64,000 bases of DNA from Candidatus Tisiphia endosymbiont of Nemotelus nigrinus (GTDB lineage Bacteria; Pseudomonadota; Alphaproteobacteria; Rickettsiales; Rickettsiaceae). The notes beneath the pieces are model-generated. The model searched no databases and was not told the origin of the DNA. It saw nothing but the letters and a program-made list of their open reading frames with translations. The stretch lies in the NCBI RefSeq assembly GCF_964026475.1, contig NZ_OZ032151.1, positions 1,054,001-1,118,000 of the forward strand, written 5' to 3'. The position numbers were made by a program, and so were the translations under genes. Positions 40,668-50,838 of the stretch are shown piece after piece. The stretch's first letter is position 1, and each line of letters opens with the position of its first letter.

Positions 40668-40817
40668 TTGTTATATAGCCAGCTATGGTTAGTATTTATC
40701 CATAGCAAATTGGCGTCATTGCGAGACCACATAGTGGTCGTGGCAATCCATATTCATTGCTTCGTCGTGCTTACGCACCCCTCGCAATGACGGAGTAATA
40801 CTATTCGTGTTAGCTAT
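40668..40817. repeat. Full-length copy of the dispersed palindromic repeat
   Basis: The clearest copy: starts TATATAGCCAGCTATGGTTA, runs CATTGCGAGACCACATAGTG, and closes with CTCGCAATGACGGAGTAAT and GTTAGCTATA. The two halves are inverted (GGTTAGTATT.. and ..ATTCGTGTTAGCTATA; ATTGCGAG and CTCGCAAT), about 150 bases. It sits between msbA-like and MFS genes, just overlapping the MFS stop. Confidence 0.7.
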
Positions 40818-42063
40818 AATTTGTTATAACGTTTGTACTATACAGAAAAATTACTGTACTGAACAATATTAGTAATAATAGCATAAAAAATCCTAGCACT
40901 AAGTATATTGAATTAAAATATTGCCATAATAACATACAAAAAAATGGTGTTGTCGATGAAAGTATCATACCGCCAAGTGAATGAGATAAACTACACATTC
41001 TTGCCCTAATATTAGTTATAAACATAGATTGGACAATAATTTGTAATGGCACTACGTAAAATGGAGCAAGTCCGATAAGCATTACTGGAAAGTAAATTAC
41101 CAAAATTTCTTTATATAGTAAAAATTGGACAATAATTATCACTAACAAACTTAACGATAATGAAATGATAATTTGTTTTTTAGGGTAAAATCTATCAGCT
41201 AAAAAACCAGACAATACTGACATAATAGCATAAATACTTATTAAAGCTATATTGATAATTTGAGCTTGATTGCTATTCATAATTAATGCACTTTTTACAG
41301 CAAATACTCCCCAAAAATAAATTAGAAAATGGTAAATACCTCCTATGCAACCACTCATTAATATTGCTAGAATAAATTTTTTAAATGAATCTTTTATAAT
41401 CTTTGCTAAATAAAAAAAGTGATAATCTGAAGATTTATGATCCTTTTTAGATTTTAAGAACTCCTCGCTTTCATGAAAATAGTGTCTCAGAAATATGATA
41501 AATAAGCCAAAAATTCCACCAATAATAAAATTTGCCCGCCATAAATAAGCAATTGATTCAAACTCTGTAGAAAAATGATAAATTGTTGCAGCAAGCAATG
41601 CCCCAACCTGACTACAAAATGATACAATACCACTAGCACAATTTTTGCTAGCCTTGCCTACTTTTTCTACAACATAAATTTTTATAGCATCACTTTCTCC
41701 TGCTAAGCTCATTAAAAAGGTCATACGGCAAAATATTAAAATTATTGTAGCCACCATGCCAATTCTATCAAAATCAGGAGTTAAGCCTATAAGAATTGTT
41801 GAAATAGTAGCTAAAAATACCGAGATTCTAACTGATACAATTCTGCCATATTTATCGCTAATAAAACCAAAAATAATAGAACCAACAGGGCGAGCTATTA
41901 CAGCTATACTAAATATAGCAAAAAATAATAATATTTGTTTATCACTTGATCCTAGTGGTAAAAAATTCTTGGATAAAACCGTTGCTGATAGACCAAAAAG
42001 AGCATAATCATAATAACGGACAATTGTTGTAAAAAAAGCAATTAGGAATGCCGGTCTTGTCAT
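40810..42063 (-). CDS. MFS transporter, ProP/metabolite:H+ symporter type
   Basis: 417 aa with 12 predicted helices. Starts RPAFLIAFFTTIVRYYDYALF, then PVGSIIFGFISDKYGRIVSV (MFS loop 2-3 motif) and the family's VEKVGKASKNCASGIVSF. Probably imports a host metabolite. It is a distant paralogue of the carrier at 9239-10576. Substrate unknown. Confidence 0.85.
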   Translation of the reverse strand: MTRPAFLIAFFTTIVRYYDYALFGLSATVLSKNFLPLGSSDKQILLFFAIFSIAVIARPVGSIIFGFISDKYGRIVSVRISVFLATISTILIGLTPDFDRIGMVATIILIFCRMTFLMSLAGESDAIKIYVVEKVGKASKNCASGIVSFCSQVGALLAATIYHFSTEFESIAYLWRANFIIGGIFGLFIIFLRHYFHESEEFLKSKKDHKSSDYHFFYLAKIIKDSFKKFILAILMSGCIGGIYHFLIYFWGVFAVKSALIMNSNQAQIINIALISIYAIMSVLSGFLADRFYPKKQIIISLSLSLLVIIIVQFLLYKEILVIYFPVMLIGLAPFYVVPLQIIVQSMFITNIRARMCSLSHSLGGMILSSTTPFFCMLLWQYFNSIYLVLGFFMLLLLILFSTVIFLYSTNVITNYS

Positions 42064-42176
42064 AGATCTAGACCTATTATTTTTTCATGCTATAATTTCT
42101 TTTTTCTTATTGTACACTTAATTTTATAAAATAGCTTGTGTATCGTTGATTTTTTACTGTTGAGTATATACATTTA

Positions 42177-43130
42177 ATGCAGAAAAATAAAATATTAATT
42201 ATATGTGGACCTACAGCTAGTGGCAAGTCTTATTTGGCTCATTATTTAGCTAAAATATATGGTGGTGAAATAATTAACAGTGACTCTATGCAGATATATA
42301 AGCAGATTCCTATTATCACTGCCTCACCATCGCAAATATACCGAAACGAGATACCTTATCATCTTTATAATTTTTTATCTATAGATCAAGAGTTTTCAGT
42401 AATACAATATGTAAATCATGCTCTTGAGAAAATTACAGACATTCGTAATAGAGGTAAGCTACCCATAATTGTTGGTGGTACGGGGTTATATATTAATTCA
42501 CTGCTTTTTGGTTATAATGAAATACCAACAATATCTCCTAAAATTAGGCAATATGTTAGAGAGTTGCACTCTAAGATTGGCTCATGTCAGTTCTTTAATA
42601 AACTAAAAGAGCTTGATGTATTAGCTAGCCAAAAATTAAATAAGCACGATAGTCAGAGAATTATAAGAGCCTATGAAGTATTTATGCAAACCGGACAATC
42701 TATATTTACTTTCCAAGCCACGCAAAATATATCCATTCTTCCAAAATCTGATTTTAAAGTAATTTTTCTACATCCGGGGCGAGAATTTCTTTATCAAACA
42801 TGTAGTACTAGGCTAGAAAAAATATTTAATGAAGGAGCAATTGAAGAAGTAGCTCTAATTAAAGAAAACTTTCCTGACATACGTTCTTCTGCCATAAAAG
42901 CCATTGGTCTACAAGAAATATTATCTTATCTAAATAATGAAATTACTTTACAGACTGCCTTAAATCTAACGCAAATGAAAACCAGACAATATGCAAAAAG
43001 ACAAATCACCTGGTTCAAAAACCAAATAAAAGACAAAATCACTCTAGAATATGTCAGTAATCAACAATTTGAAGAATTAATTATTGATTTGGGGAGATAC
43101 TTTATCAATAACCAACTTGCTATTCATTGA
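42177..43130 (+). CDS. miaA: tRNA dimethylallyltransferase
   Basis: 317 aa. P-loop [31 protein letters not shown] (substrate loop), [16 protein letters not shown], and [13 protein letters not shown] with the [14 protein letters not shown] motif. Adds the isopentenyl group to A37 of tRNAs reading U-starting codons. Its last 54 bases overlap the convergent clpB 3' end, unusual but plausible as both C-termini look complete. Confidence 0.95.
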   Translation: MQKNKILIICGPTASGKSYLAHYLAKIYGGEIINSDSMQIYKQIPIITASPSQIYRNEIPYHLYNFLSIDQEFSVIQYVNHALEKITDIRNRGKLPIIVGGTGLYINSLLFGYNEIPTISPKIRQYVRELHSKIGSCQFFNKLKELDVLASQKLNKHDSQRIIRAYEVFMQTGQSIFTFQATQNISILPKSDFKVIFLHPGREFLYQTCSTRLEKIFNEGAIEEVALIKENFPDIRSSAIKAIGLQEILSYLNNEITLQTALNLTQMKTRQYAKRQITWFKNQIKDKITLEYVSNQQFEELIIDLGRYFINNQLAIH

Positions 43131-45668
43131 TTTTATATTTACAGTATCACCACTGCCTATACTACTAGAAAGAATCATTTTGGCAAAATGGTTCTGTAGC
43201 TCTCGTTGTATAACTCTTTTCAGTGGTCTAGCACCAAACATTGAATCATAGCCCTTATCAGCTAGGTAATTTATAGTCGATTCATCAAATTGCAATGTAA
43301 TATTTTGTTGCAAAAGAATTTTTCTTAAATTATCTAGTTGTATTTTGACAATATAATGGATGTTGGCACGAGTTAGTTTATGGAATAAAATAATCTCATC
43401 TAGCCTATTTAAGAATTCAGGTTTAAATACGGCTCGTACATATTGCATTACTTGTTCTTTAATTTTATCTTGGTCATCGCCTTGCTGTTGATTAATAAGC
43501 GTTTCAGCTCCAAGGTTGGAAGTAAGAACAATAATGGTATTTTTAAAATCAACGACTATCCCTTGACTATCAGTTAAACGCCCTTCATCTAGAATTTGTA
43601 ACATGATGTTGAAAATATCCGAATGGGCCTTCTCTACTTCATCAAATAAAATGACTTGATAAGGTCTCCTACGTACTGCCTCGGTTAAGATACCTCCCTG
43701 CTCATAACCAACATACCCTGGGGGAGCTCCAATCAAACGTGATATAGAGTGTTTTTCCATATATTCAGACATATCAATTCTGAGTATAGCATTACGATCG
43801 TCAAATAAAAAAAGTGCCAAAGCCTTGGTTAGTTCGGTTTTACCAACACCAGTGGGACCTAAGAATAAGAACGATCCAAGTGGTCTATTATGATCCTGTA
43901 TTCCAGCACGAGAACGACGTACAGCATCACTGACTCCTTTTATAGCTTCATCTTGACCAATCACCGATTGACGCAGTTTATCTTCCATAGATAGTAGCTT
44001 TTCACGCTCGCTGGATAGCATTGTATCAATCGGTATGCCAGTAATTTTGGAGATGATTATAGCTATATCGTTTTCTGATACAGCTTCTTTTGATAGTTGG
44101 TTATTTCCCCCTTCTATTGCTTGTTGTAGTTTCTTAGTTAAATCAGGGATAATACCATATTTCAGCTCACTAGCTCGGGCAAGTTCGCCACTTCTTTCTG
44201 CTCTCTCAAGTTCTGATCGAGCTTTTTCTAGTTCCTCTTTTAATTTTTGCTCAATATGTATCCTAGATTTTTCAGCTTGCCAACTAGCAGTCATATCATA
44301 AGAAAGAGATTCAAGCTTTGTTAACTCATCTGTTAATTGGATAATTTTCTTTTTTGAATATTCATCGTCTTCTTTTTTTAGAGCTGCTAGTTCAATTTTT
44401 ATTTGAATGATACGCCGATCAAGTTCATCTAGTTCTTCTGGTTTACTAGATAATTCTATTTTTAGCCTACTACATGCTTCGTCGATTAAATCAATAGCTT
44501 TATCTGGTAAATAACGATCAGTAATATATCTGTTAGATAAAGTGCTGGCAGCAATTATAGCACTATCAGCAATTCTTACACCATGGTGTAATTCATATTT
44601 GTCCTTAATACCACGTAGAATTGAAATAGTATCTTCTACTGTTGGCTGGCTAACGTAAACTGGTTGAAATCTTCTAGCAAGAGCTGCATCTTTTTCAATA
44701 TATTTACGATATTCATCTAAAGTGGTAGCTCCAATACAATGGAGTTCTCCTCTAGCAAGCATTGGTTTTAGTAAATTTGATGCATCCATAGCTCCGTCTG
44801 TCTTACCAGTTCCTACTAAAAGATGTAGTTCATCAATAAATAAAATAATTTCCCCACTAGAGTTTTTAATTTCACTTAATACAGCTTTTAGTCGCTCTTC
44901 GAATTCCCCGCGATATTTAGCCCCAGCAATTAAAGCTCCCATATCAAGCTCAATGATACGACAATTTGCTAGAGTTTCTGGAATATCTTGGCTAAAGATT
45001 CTTTGAGCTAGCCCCTCTATTATGGCTGTTTTACCAACTCCTGGTTCTCCTATCAGCACTGGGTTATTTTTCATTCTTCTCGACAAAACTTGCACTGTCC
45101 TTCTAATTTCCTCATCTCTACCAATTATTGGATCAAGTTTACCAAGCTCTGCCAACTCAGTTACATCTCTACCGTATTTTTTTAGGGCATCATAACTATT
45201 TTCAGAAGAGCTGCTATCAGCCGTCCTGCCTTTTCTTAACTGCAGAATTGCTGCGTTTATTTTCTTATTCGTTATCGAATTATCTGATAAAATTTTACCA
45301 GCAGGGGTTTTATCATACGATAAACCTTCAAAAATTCGCTCAATAGTCACAAAACTATCAGCATTATTCTTGGCAAGCTCAGACGCTTTATCAAGTAATT
45401 TTAGTGCTTCTGATGATAGGTAAAGCTGTCCCCCTCCCTCTATTTGTACTTTCGGGATTTTATTTAATTCTATAGTTAAAGATTTATTTAAATCATCTAA
45501 ACTAATGCCTAAAATATTAATGAGATTATCAATAACACCGCTATCATCATTTAACAAGCTTGCCAATAGATGTAATGGCAATATTTGCTGATGATCACTT
45601 TTTGCTGCTATGCTCTGGGCGTTAGACAGTACAGATTTTGCATGGGTAGTAAATTTTTCTATGTTCAT
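43077..45668 (-). CDS. clpB: ClpB protein disaggregase
   Basis: 863 aa, full Hsp100 length. N-domain, AAA1 with [15 protein letters not shown] and Walker [14 protein letters not shown], middle coiled-coil domain (about 405-525), AAA2 with [30 protein letters not shown] and the C-terminal [15 protein letters not shown] sensor 2. Works with DnaK to dissolve aggregates. GAGG lies eight bases before ATG. Upstream (45669-45790) I found no convincing heat-shock promoter. Confidence 0.97.
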   Translation of the reverse strand: MNIEKFTTHAKSVLSNAQSIAAKSDHQQILPLHLLASLLNDDSGVIDNLINILGISLDDLNKSLTIELNKIPKVQIEGGGQLYLSSEALKLLDKASELAKNNADSFVTIERIFEGLSYDKTPAGKILSDNSITNKKINAAILQLRKGRTADSSSSENSYDALKKYGRDVTELAELGKLDPIIGRDEEIRRTVQVLSRRMKNNPVLIGEPGVGKTAIIEGLAQRIFSQDIPETLANCRIIELDMGALIAGAKYRGEFEERLKAVLSEIKNSSGEIILFIDELHLLVGTGKTDGAMDASNLLKPMLARGELHCIGATTLDEYRKYIEKDAALARRFQPVYVSQPTVEDTISILRGIKDKYELHHGVRIADSAIIAASTLSNRYITDRYLPDKAIDLIDEACSRLKIELSSKPEELDELDRRIIQIKIELAALKKEDDEYSKKKIIQLTDELTKLESLSYDMTASWQAEKSRIHIEQKLKEELEKARSELERAERSGELARASELKYGIIPDLTKKLQQAIEGGNNQLSKEAVSENDIAIIISKITGIPIDTMLSSEREKLLSMEDKLRQSVIGQDEAIKGVSDAVRRSRAGIQDHNRPLGSFLFLGPTGVGKTELTKALALFLFDDRNAILRIDMSEYMEKHSISRLIGAPPGYVGYEQGGILTEAVRRRPYQVILFDEVEKAHSDIFNIMLQILDEGRLTDSQGIVVDFKNTIIVLTSNLGAETLINQQQGDDQDKIKEQVMQYVRAVFKPEFLNRLDEIILFHKLTRANIHYIVKIQLDNLRKILLQQNITLQFDESTINYLADKGYDSMFGARPLKRVIQRELQNHFAKMILSSSIGSGDTVNIKSMNSKLVIDKVSPQINN

Positions 45669-46045
45669 TGCAGTAACCTCACAAATTTTAGATTATCTCA
45701 AAGTTTATTATTTAATATATCATAATATTTTCTTCCACTAAGTCTTTATATAAATAATAATTAATAATAATCAAGGGGGTGTACGCACAACTGTTGAAAG
45801 TTAAAAACTATAACATATTACAGCCTTAAATTACGCATAATCAATAGTTTAACATTCATAATTTTAAATTTACAAGATTAGTACTACAGTTGTAGATTGA
45901 GTAAATTCTCTAACCGTCATGTATGGAACTACCCAAAAATGCACGAAAAAAAAATAATACTTGACAGAAAAAAAGCAAATGCACTCATGTATTCGACTTA
46001 AGGCTATAGAGTAGACGTAAGCGTTGCCACTTACGCCCCTCGTTA

Positions 46046-46079
46046 GAACCTCATCGTGCCCTATTAAGGCAATGGGCTC
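46046..46079 (-). ncRNA. Group II intron domain V
   Basis: 34 bases between the maturase stop and domain VI. GAGCC pairs with GGTTC at the base (one G-U) and carries the catalytic AGC triad; TGCC/GGCA pair at the top with the two-base CG bulge in the expected place. The middle of the lower helix is imperfect compared with usual copies. Confidence 0.7.
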
Positions 46080-46092
46080 AAGATATCATCAT

Positions 46093-47421
46093 TCACATAC
46101 TGCCTTGCATTAAGGAGTGGTATATTCTTACCTTTGGTAATGGATTGCATTCGATAAACAGACAAAACTTCTCCCAACTGAATGATTCTCTTTGGCTGCG
46201 ACGATTTAACCACTTAAACAATGTCTTCACTGATTGCCTTATGAAGCCATTCACTGCTTTAATATTAAAAGTCACACCATAATACTGTATATGCCCTCTC
46301 AACTTGCTACAAAAACTTCTCCATATGACATGCAGTTTATGCTTGTTTCTAATGTCCTTACACCAGTCATTGACCTTCTTCAGTTTGGCACTTATTCGTT
46401 TACTACAACTCTTTACCTTAGGTATTATTTTACCTTTCCTAGACTTACCAAAATAAAAGGTGAAACCCAAAAAATCAAAAGCCTCTTGCCTTTCGTTCTG
46501 AGAAAATTTTCTCTTTGAAAATCTAACCATTTTGGTCTTTTCTTCGTTGAGTTTAAGTTTGTACTTCTCAAGTCGTTTTGCTAAAGCTATTTTTATTCTC
46601 TTGGCGTCCTCCTCGTATCTACAACATATTACACCATCATCACAGTAGCGAAATAATGCTACTGTTCCTCTGCAATGTTGCTTTACCACTTCTTCAAACC
46701 ATTCATCTAAAACATAGTGAGCAAAAATATTTGCAAGGATGGGACTAGCAATGTTTCCTTGAATCGTCCCTTCTTCTTGAACAATCAGTTCTCCTTCAGA
46801 CAATATTCCAGCTTTAAACATGCGGATTATATATCTTATTAGCTTCTTGTCATGAATTTTCTCTTGCAGCATTTCTATCAATATCCTTCTATCAATAGTA
46901 CCAAAGAAGTTAGCCAAATCTAGGTCTATTACGCTCTCTACCTCATTGCTATAAAGATGTTGCGTTAATCCTCTTATTGCATCATGACACCCTATTCCCG
47001 TTCTGAAACCATAGGAACATTCCAAGAATATTGGCTCATATATACTTTCAAGCACTTTGTGCATCATCTTCTGACATATTTTATCTTCAAAGTTGCTGAT
47101 ACCTAAAGTTCTAGTCTTGCCATTGCTTCCTTCTTTCGGTATTTTTACCTCTCGAATATTGCCCGGTATGTAAGCCATCCTCTTTAGTTTATCAGACAAT
47201 TTTCCAATATTTTCTGTAAGTTTTAAGCCATAATTAGTTTTGTTTACTCCATCTACTCCAGTTGCTTTCTTAACATCCAGCTCATGATAGCAGACAGCAA
47301 GTGCGTTCTCACTAAACAAATGCATGAGGTTGTTAAATCTCTTACTTTTATCCAATGAAGATAACCATGCTATTCTCTTTAGTTTTGTTTCTGTTATTAC
47401 TTGATAATCTGTTGTTATCAT
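46093..47421 (-). CDS. ltrA: Group II intron reverse transcriptase/maturase
   Basis: 442 aa. RT domain includes KKATGVDGVNK (RT-0/1), IREVKIPK, LDLANFFGTIDRRILIEML, QGNIASPILANIFAHYVLD and the active site FRYCDDGVI (YxDD). The X/maturase domain is GVTFNIKAVNGFIRQSVKTL with WLNRRSQRESFSW. No HNH endonuclease domain is present, so mobility would rely on RT-directed insertion. The frame is intact, suggesting recent activity. Confidence 0.93.
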   Translation of the reverse strand: MITTDYQVITETKLKRIAWLSSLDKSKRFNNLMHLFSENALAVCYHELDVKKATGVDGVNKTNYGLKLTENIGKLSDKLKRMAYIPGNIREVKIPKEGSNGKTRTLGISNFEDKICQKMMHKVLESIYEPIFLECSYGFRTGIGCHDAIRGLTQHLYSNEVESVIDLDLANFFGTIDRRILIEMLQEKIHDKKLIRYIIRMFKAGILSEGELIVQEEGTIQGNIASPILANIFAHYVLDEWFEEVVKQHCRGTVALFRYCDDGVICCRYEEDAKRIKIALAKRLEKYKLKLNEEKTKMVRFSKRKFSQNERQEAFDFLGFTFYFGKSRKGKIIPKVKSCSKRISAKLKKVNDWCKDIRNKHKLHVIWRSFCSKLRGHIQYYGVTFNIKAVNGFIRQSVKTLFKWLNRRSQRESFSWEKFCLFIECNPLPKVRIYHSLMQGSM

Positions 47422-48075
47422 AACATTTCCCTCTAGAGATCGATTTTACCCACCAGCCTTCCCTCCATTGGCATTACCCAATTTCATCAGTACTATGCTG
47501 GATCTGACTTCCTATATTTCTTTTCAGCTTCCTCGCTTTTACACTTGTTAGCTAATACTCCTAATTCAGAGAAAATATAGGATATCCCACGTTTATAAAT
47601 AAACTTTTATTACATGCCATGTTCTCAGACCCCGGAGATCCCATACATATCTGCCTATTTATGATATGTATGTTGTTGCATTCCTGTTTATTGACACAGT
47701 CTGCGATCTCAAAAGAAGACATTAACGAGGCTCAATTGCTTCAACCTTACGGCTTACGGCCTATAATATTTCTGTCTACGCTTAACTGACTTTGTTACCA
47801 AACTCAGCTCAAGACTCGATACATAGTGTGCTAGGTCAACACTTCTATGGCTGCTCTTGCAACAGCTAGCTTATTTACACTTCGTGGCGCACCAATAATG
47901 TGCCTTAGCCCTGATGGAATTCGCTACTAACTTACGAACTTTAACATTATCATTGCGACGGCTTCTATGAGCTATATCCCATTCTGGGACTCCCTATTGT
48001 TGTTTTAATACATTAAACATTAAATCTAGAAGAATAACATCTGCTATTCATTCTGTATATAGGGTAGTTCCATAC

Positions 48076-48200
48076 CATTATTGCGAGAAGCCACTTTAGG
48101 CGACGAAGCAAAAGTTGCAACAGCACAATGTTTATTTGGATCGCCACGCCACTTCGTGGCTCGCGATGACAATCATTCGTTTCTGTAGTTTAGCTCTTCC
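48076..48200. repeat. Dispersed repeat, right part of an interrupted copy
   Basis: TATTGCGAGAAGCCACTTTA, then GTTGCAACAGCACAATGTTT and CACGCCACTTCGTGGCTCGC. Nearly identical to 61571-61690. The left piece of the same repeat lies at 45908-45917, across the inserted element. Confidence 0.65.
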
Positions 48201-48372
48201 TACCATTAATTGTGACTTTTAAATCGCCCTGTAAATTGACTATATTTTTAAATATTGACAAATATTCTCAACTCTACTACAGTAAAACCTTAATTTTAGG
48301 TAACAAAGAAAAGACCAGAAATACTAGTGTTGTAAGCAAGGGTATGAGTTTATGAGAATGGGGTGGTAAGTA

Positions 48373-48437
48373 GGGGGATATAGAGCATTACAATGGCATT
48401 CAAAAGGTAGTGGGTTCGATTCCCCCTGGCTCCACCA
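48373..48437 (+). pseudogene. tRNA remnant (3' half with CCA)
   Basis: GTGGGTTCGATTCCCCCTGG then CTCCACCA is a T-arm, acceptor 3' strand and CCA. Upstream bases (GGGGATATAGAGCATTACAA) look like a D-arm with its loop deleted, and the anticodon stem does not close. No matching GGAGCCA 5' strand is found. Either a decayed tRNA gene or a tRNA 3' end carried in as an integration (att) scar. Confidence 0.5.
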
Positions 48438-48559
48438 GATTCTCCAACTTTTTCATGGTTTTTATAATTTCTTAAAAGCATTTTTATTTTGGTTTCCCGC
48501 CAAAAATCCCCAAAACTGACCTGCAAAACAGTCTGTTTCTAATCGTTTTTCACGGGGGT

Positions 48560-48682
48560 ATGACAGGATCATTAACTTTTCCTGATGGTTCAGTTGAAAA
48601 TCATAATGCTATCTTCTATGACTTAGTTGGTAATTTCATCCCACCTGAATGGCAAAACCTTACCAATAATTGTGGTAAATGA
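48560..48682 (+). CDS. Orphan 40-aa ORF, possible gene fragment
   Basis: MTGSLTFPDGSVENHNAIFY then DLVGNFIPPEWQNLTNNCGK. The frame is open upstream to 48476 without a better start. Composition is protein-like and unlike a shadow frame, but I recognise no family. It lies between the tRNA remnant and the AmpG-like gene; GGGGG is too close to the ATG to be a normal ribosome site. Perhaps the tail of a lost gene. Confidence 0.3.
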   Translation: MTGSLTFPDGSVENHNAIFYDLVGNFIPPEWQNLTNNCGK

Positions 48683-48707
48683 TTAAGCACAATATAAGAA
48701 CCTAAAT

Positions 48708-49949
48708 ATGCTAACTAGTCGCAAGTACTCTTATTTTATTTGTTTCTTCTTGCTAGGGATAGTGGCGGGAGGAAATTTCTCTTTGGTCTCATTCACTATT
48801 CACTACCAATTATCACAAGCAGGATATGCAACTGATATTATTGGTCTAATGTTTCTAACCTCTCTGCCATACTGCCTAAAACCAATATTGGCCCCCTTTA
48901 TTGATAAATATTCTATACCTATTATATGTAAGAGATTTGGTCAACGTCGTGGATGGGCACTGGCTACACAAGGATGTTTATTAGTTGCTACTAGTGGATT
49001 CTTAATTATACACCCCACTGTTAATATAGTTATTACTGCAATTTTAAATTTTACTATTTCCTGTTGTGCAGCAACTCAAGATATTATTTTAGATGCTTAT
49101 CGTATAGAACACTCCGGAACAAAGGAAGAACTCTCAATTGCCACAACTTTTAGTAATACGGGATTTCGTATAGGAATGCTTATTAATAGTACAGGGGCAT
49201 TATATGTATCTTGCATCTTTAATTGGCATTTAGTATATCTATGTACCTTTTTTATAACAATGGTAGCCCCGGTAATAATCTTGTACATGCAAGAGCCTGC
49301 TACAAAAAAAACGGACCACATTTTTACTAATTTCATTTCATTTACCCAATATTCTCAAGTTATTGGTAAGAGCTTACTATTATTAAAACAAAACCATCCA
49401 AATTGGATGTTTATTATGTTGTTTATTTTTCTATATAAAGCAAGTGACTCAATTCCTATGGCAATGAGTTCTCCATTATTTATTGACTTATCCTTTACCT
49501 CTCAAGAAATTGCCTCTATTTCCAAAACCTATGGATTCATACTAATGACCTTTGGGGGGATTGTTAGCGGTATTTTAACTGCAAGAATAGGAATATCTCG
49601 AAGCCTCTTAATATGCGGTAGTCTACAATTACTATCTCCCTTGATGCTGATGTTTTTATCTATAATAGGTCATGATATAGTTACATTTACTATGACTATT
49701 ACTGTACAAAATTTCTGTTGTGGGCTTGGTAATACCGCTCTGGTTATTTATTTTTCCAGCTTATGCAATAGCGAATTGATTGCCACGCAATACTCAATTA
49801 TTTCCTCTTTTAGTTCTTTCATACGTATCATTTTATCCTGTTTGTCTGGTATTTGTGCAAATTATATGGAATGGTCCAATCTTTTTTTATTTACTACGTT
49901 ATTTAGCATGTTATTTGTATTAGCTTTTTTCAGAATACATAAAATTTAA
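48708..49949 (+). CDS. ampG: AmpG-family permease (MFS)
   Basis: 413 aa, 12 predicted helices. Family hallmarks: SLPYCLKPILAPFIDKY, KRFGQRRGWALATQGCL and CCAATQDIILDAYRIE. AmpG imports anhydro-muropeptides for wall recycling; Rickettsia carries several paralogues whose substrates may differ. Start ATG at 48708 without strong Shine-Dalgarno. Confidence 0.87.
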   Translation: MLTSRKYSYFICFFLLGIVAGGNFSLVSFTIHYQLSQAGYATDIIGLMFLTSLPYCLKPILAPFIDKYSIPIICKRFGQRRGWALATQGCLLVATSGFLIIHPTVNIVITAILNFTISCCAATQDIILDAYRIEHSGTKEELSIATTFSNTGFRIGMLINSTGALYVSCIFNWHLVYLCTFFITMVAPVIILYMQEPATKKTDHIFTNFISFTQYSQVIGKSLLLLKQNHPNWMFIMLFIFLYKASDSIPMAMSSPLFIDLSFTSQEIASISKTYGFILMTFGGIVSGILTARIGISRSLLICGSLQLLSPLMLMFLSIIGHDIVTFTMTITVQNFCCGLGNTALVIYFSSLCNSELIATQYSIISSFSSFIRIILSCLSGICANYMEWSNLFLFTTLFSMLFVLAFFRIHKI

Positions 49950-50357
49950 TGATTTTGCTTCTATAAACCAAATTTTAAGACGCAATTCTCATATCTTTTA
50001 ATTATAATTCTTAATATAAAATATACTAAAAAGAGAATTATTGCTAAGTCTCAGCCAACCCCTTGAACAGATACGATACATGTTCGTGGTCAAAAATTAC
50101 ATCAAAATCCATAAGATTTTTATCTTATTTTGTCAAAAACCTTATGGATTTTCAGAACTTTATAGTCTAACCAAAGAATAATGTTTGTCATCCCTGCAAA
50201 AGCAGGGAACTAAAACAACACCTAAAAAGCCCTAAGGTATTATAGATTTCTGTCTACGCAGGAATGACATATTTTGCATTTAAATATAGTATATGTTATA
50301 TTCTAGGCTTTTGACAGAGCAACTATTTAAAGGACACTCTCCAACAACAATCTGCTA
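49950..50357. other. 408-base gap with two palindromic repeats
   Basis: AAATCCATAAGATTTTTAT ... AAAAACCTTATGGATTT (about 50106-50153) is a strong hairpin that could end ampG transcription. TTTGTCATCCCTGCAAAAGC ... TACGCAGGAATGACATATT (about 50186-50274) is an inverted repeat of another family. No gene is visible. Confidence 0.5.
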
Positions 50358-50699
50358 TTACCGAGATACTTTTTTATTAGAATTAATAGATGTATCAAAT
50401 ACCATAGAGACTAAATTCGCTAACTTTTCCTCTTGATCTAAAATCTCAGGTAATACTTTCCAATATGATATAGTTATCAACTTATTTGAACTATTATATG
50501 TAAATGGTTCAGAGATAAAAGATTTTAAAGACACAACCATGTTGTTATCTATTTTAAAATATAACTCGTTTCTTGCAACTATTCCTATTATTACTCCATC
50601 TTTATATATACCATAACTACCAAACATTGCACGAGCAGTGATTTGACCAAAAGGGGCTAGTATATCTTTAATATATTCAACAAATTCATTACTTTTCAT
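50358..50699 (-). CDS. TfoX/Sxy N-terminal-domain protein
   Basis: 113 aa. EFVEYIKDILAPFGQITARA followed by MFGSYGIYKDGVIIGIVARN and ELYFKID is the TfoX_N signature (R-x-MFG-x-x-G). In gamma-proteobacteria Sxy co-activates competence genes with CRP; stand-alone N-domain proteins in Rickettsiales have no known job. No C-terminal domain is present. Divergent from the SDR gene. Confidence 0.85.
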   Translation of the reverse strand: MKSNEFVEYIKDILAPFGQITARAMFGSYGIYKDGVIIGIVARNELYFKIDNNMVVSLKSFISEPFTYNSSNKLITISYWKVLPEILDQEEKLANLVSMVFDTSINSNKKVSR

Positions 50700-50838
50700 A
50701 ATTAACTACTGATTGATCTGCACAAAAAATCATCATAAGATGTTATACGAGCCTTACTACACTGCCTTCGCTTATCCCTTGTTTTATATTCCAATGCGTA
50801 GTATTATTTTAGTATAATTGGTAATTAAGATTAAAACA

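Larger units (their letters stand above)
46006..47892 (-). mobile_element. Group II intron with ORF
   Basis: On the minus strand the 5' end is GTGCGCCACGAAGTG (from 47892) followed by the domain I segment AGCTGTTGCAAGAGCAGC. The maturase ORF sits in domain IV. A 34-base domain V (46079-46046, GAGCCC ... GAGGTTC around TGCCTTAATAGGGCA) and a domain VI hairpin (GCGTAAGTGGCAACGCTTAC) follow. The 3' boundary is near CTACTCTAT (46006-46014) and is approximate. The domain V basal helix has an unpaired extra base, so splicing may be weakened. Confidence 0.8.
45921..48075. mobile_element. TIR-bounded element carrying a group II intron
   Basis: Perfect 14-base inverted ends GTATGGAACTACCC (45921-45934) and GGGTAGTTCCATAC (48062-48075), with CAT outside both (45918-45920, 48076-48078). 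Outside these, CTCTAACCGT on the left and TATTGCGAGAAGCCACTTTA on the right join to match one dispersed repeat (uninterrupted copy at 61566). Without the intron only about 270 bases remain, too small for a transposase, so the carrier is a MITE or IS remnant. The left flank starts with a TIR-like ACTACAGTTGTAGATTGAG (45892). Confidence 0.6.

Noticed and set aside
45669-45790. Heat-shock (sigma-32) promoter before clpB
   Set aside because: CTTGATT is present but no CCCCAT-like -10 at proper spacing could be found.
48373-48437. Acceptor piece of a permuted tmRNA
   Set aside because: The true ssrA with tag is at 61025-61310; no tag-coding piece follows here, so it is better read as a tRNA remnant.
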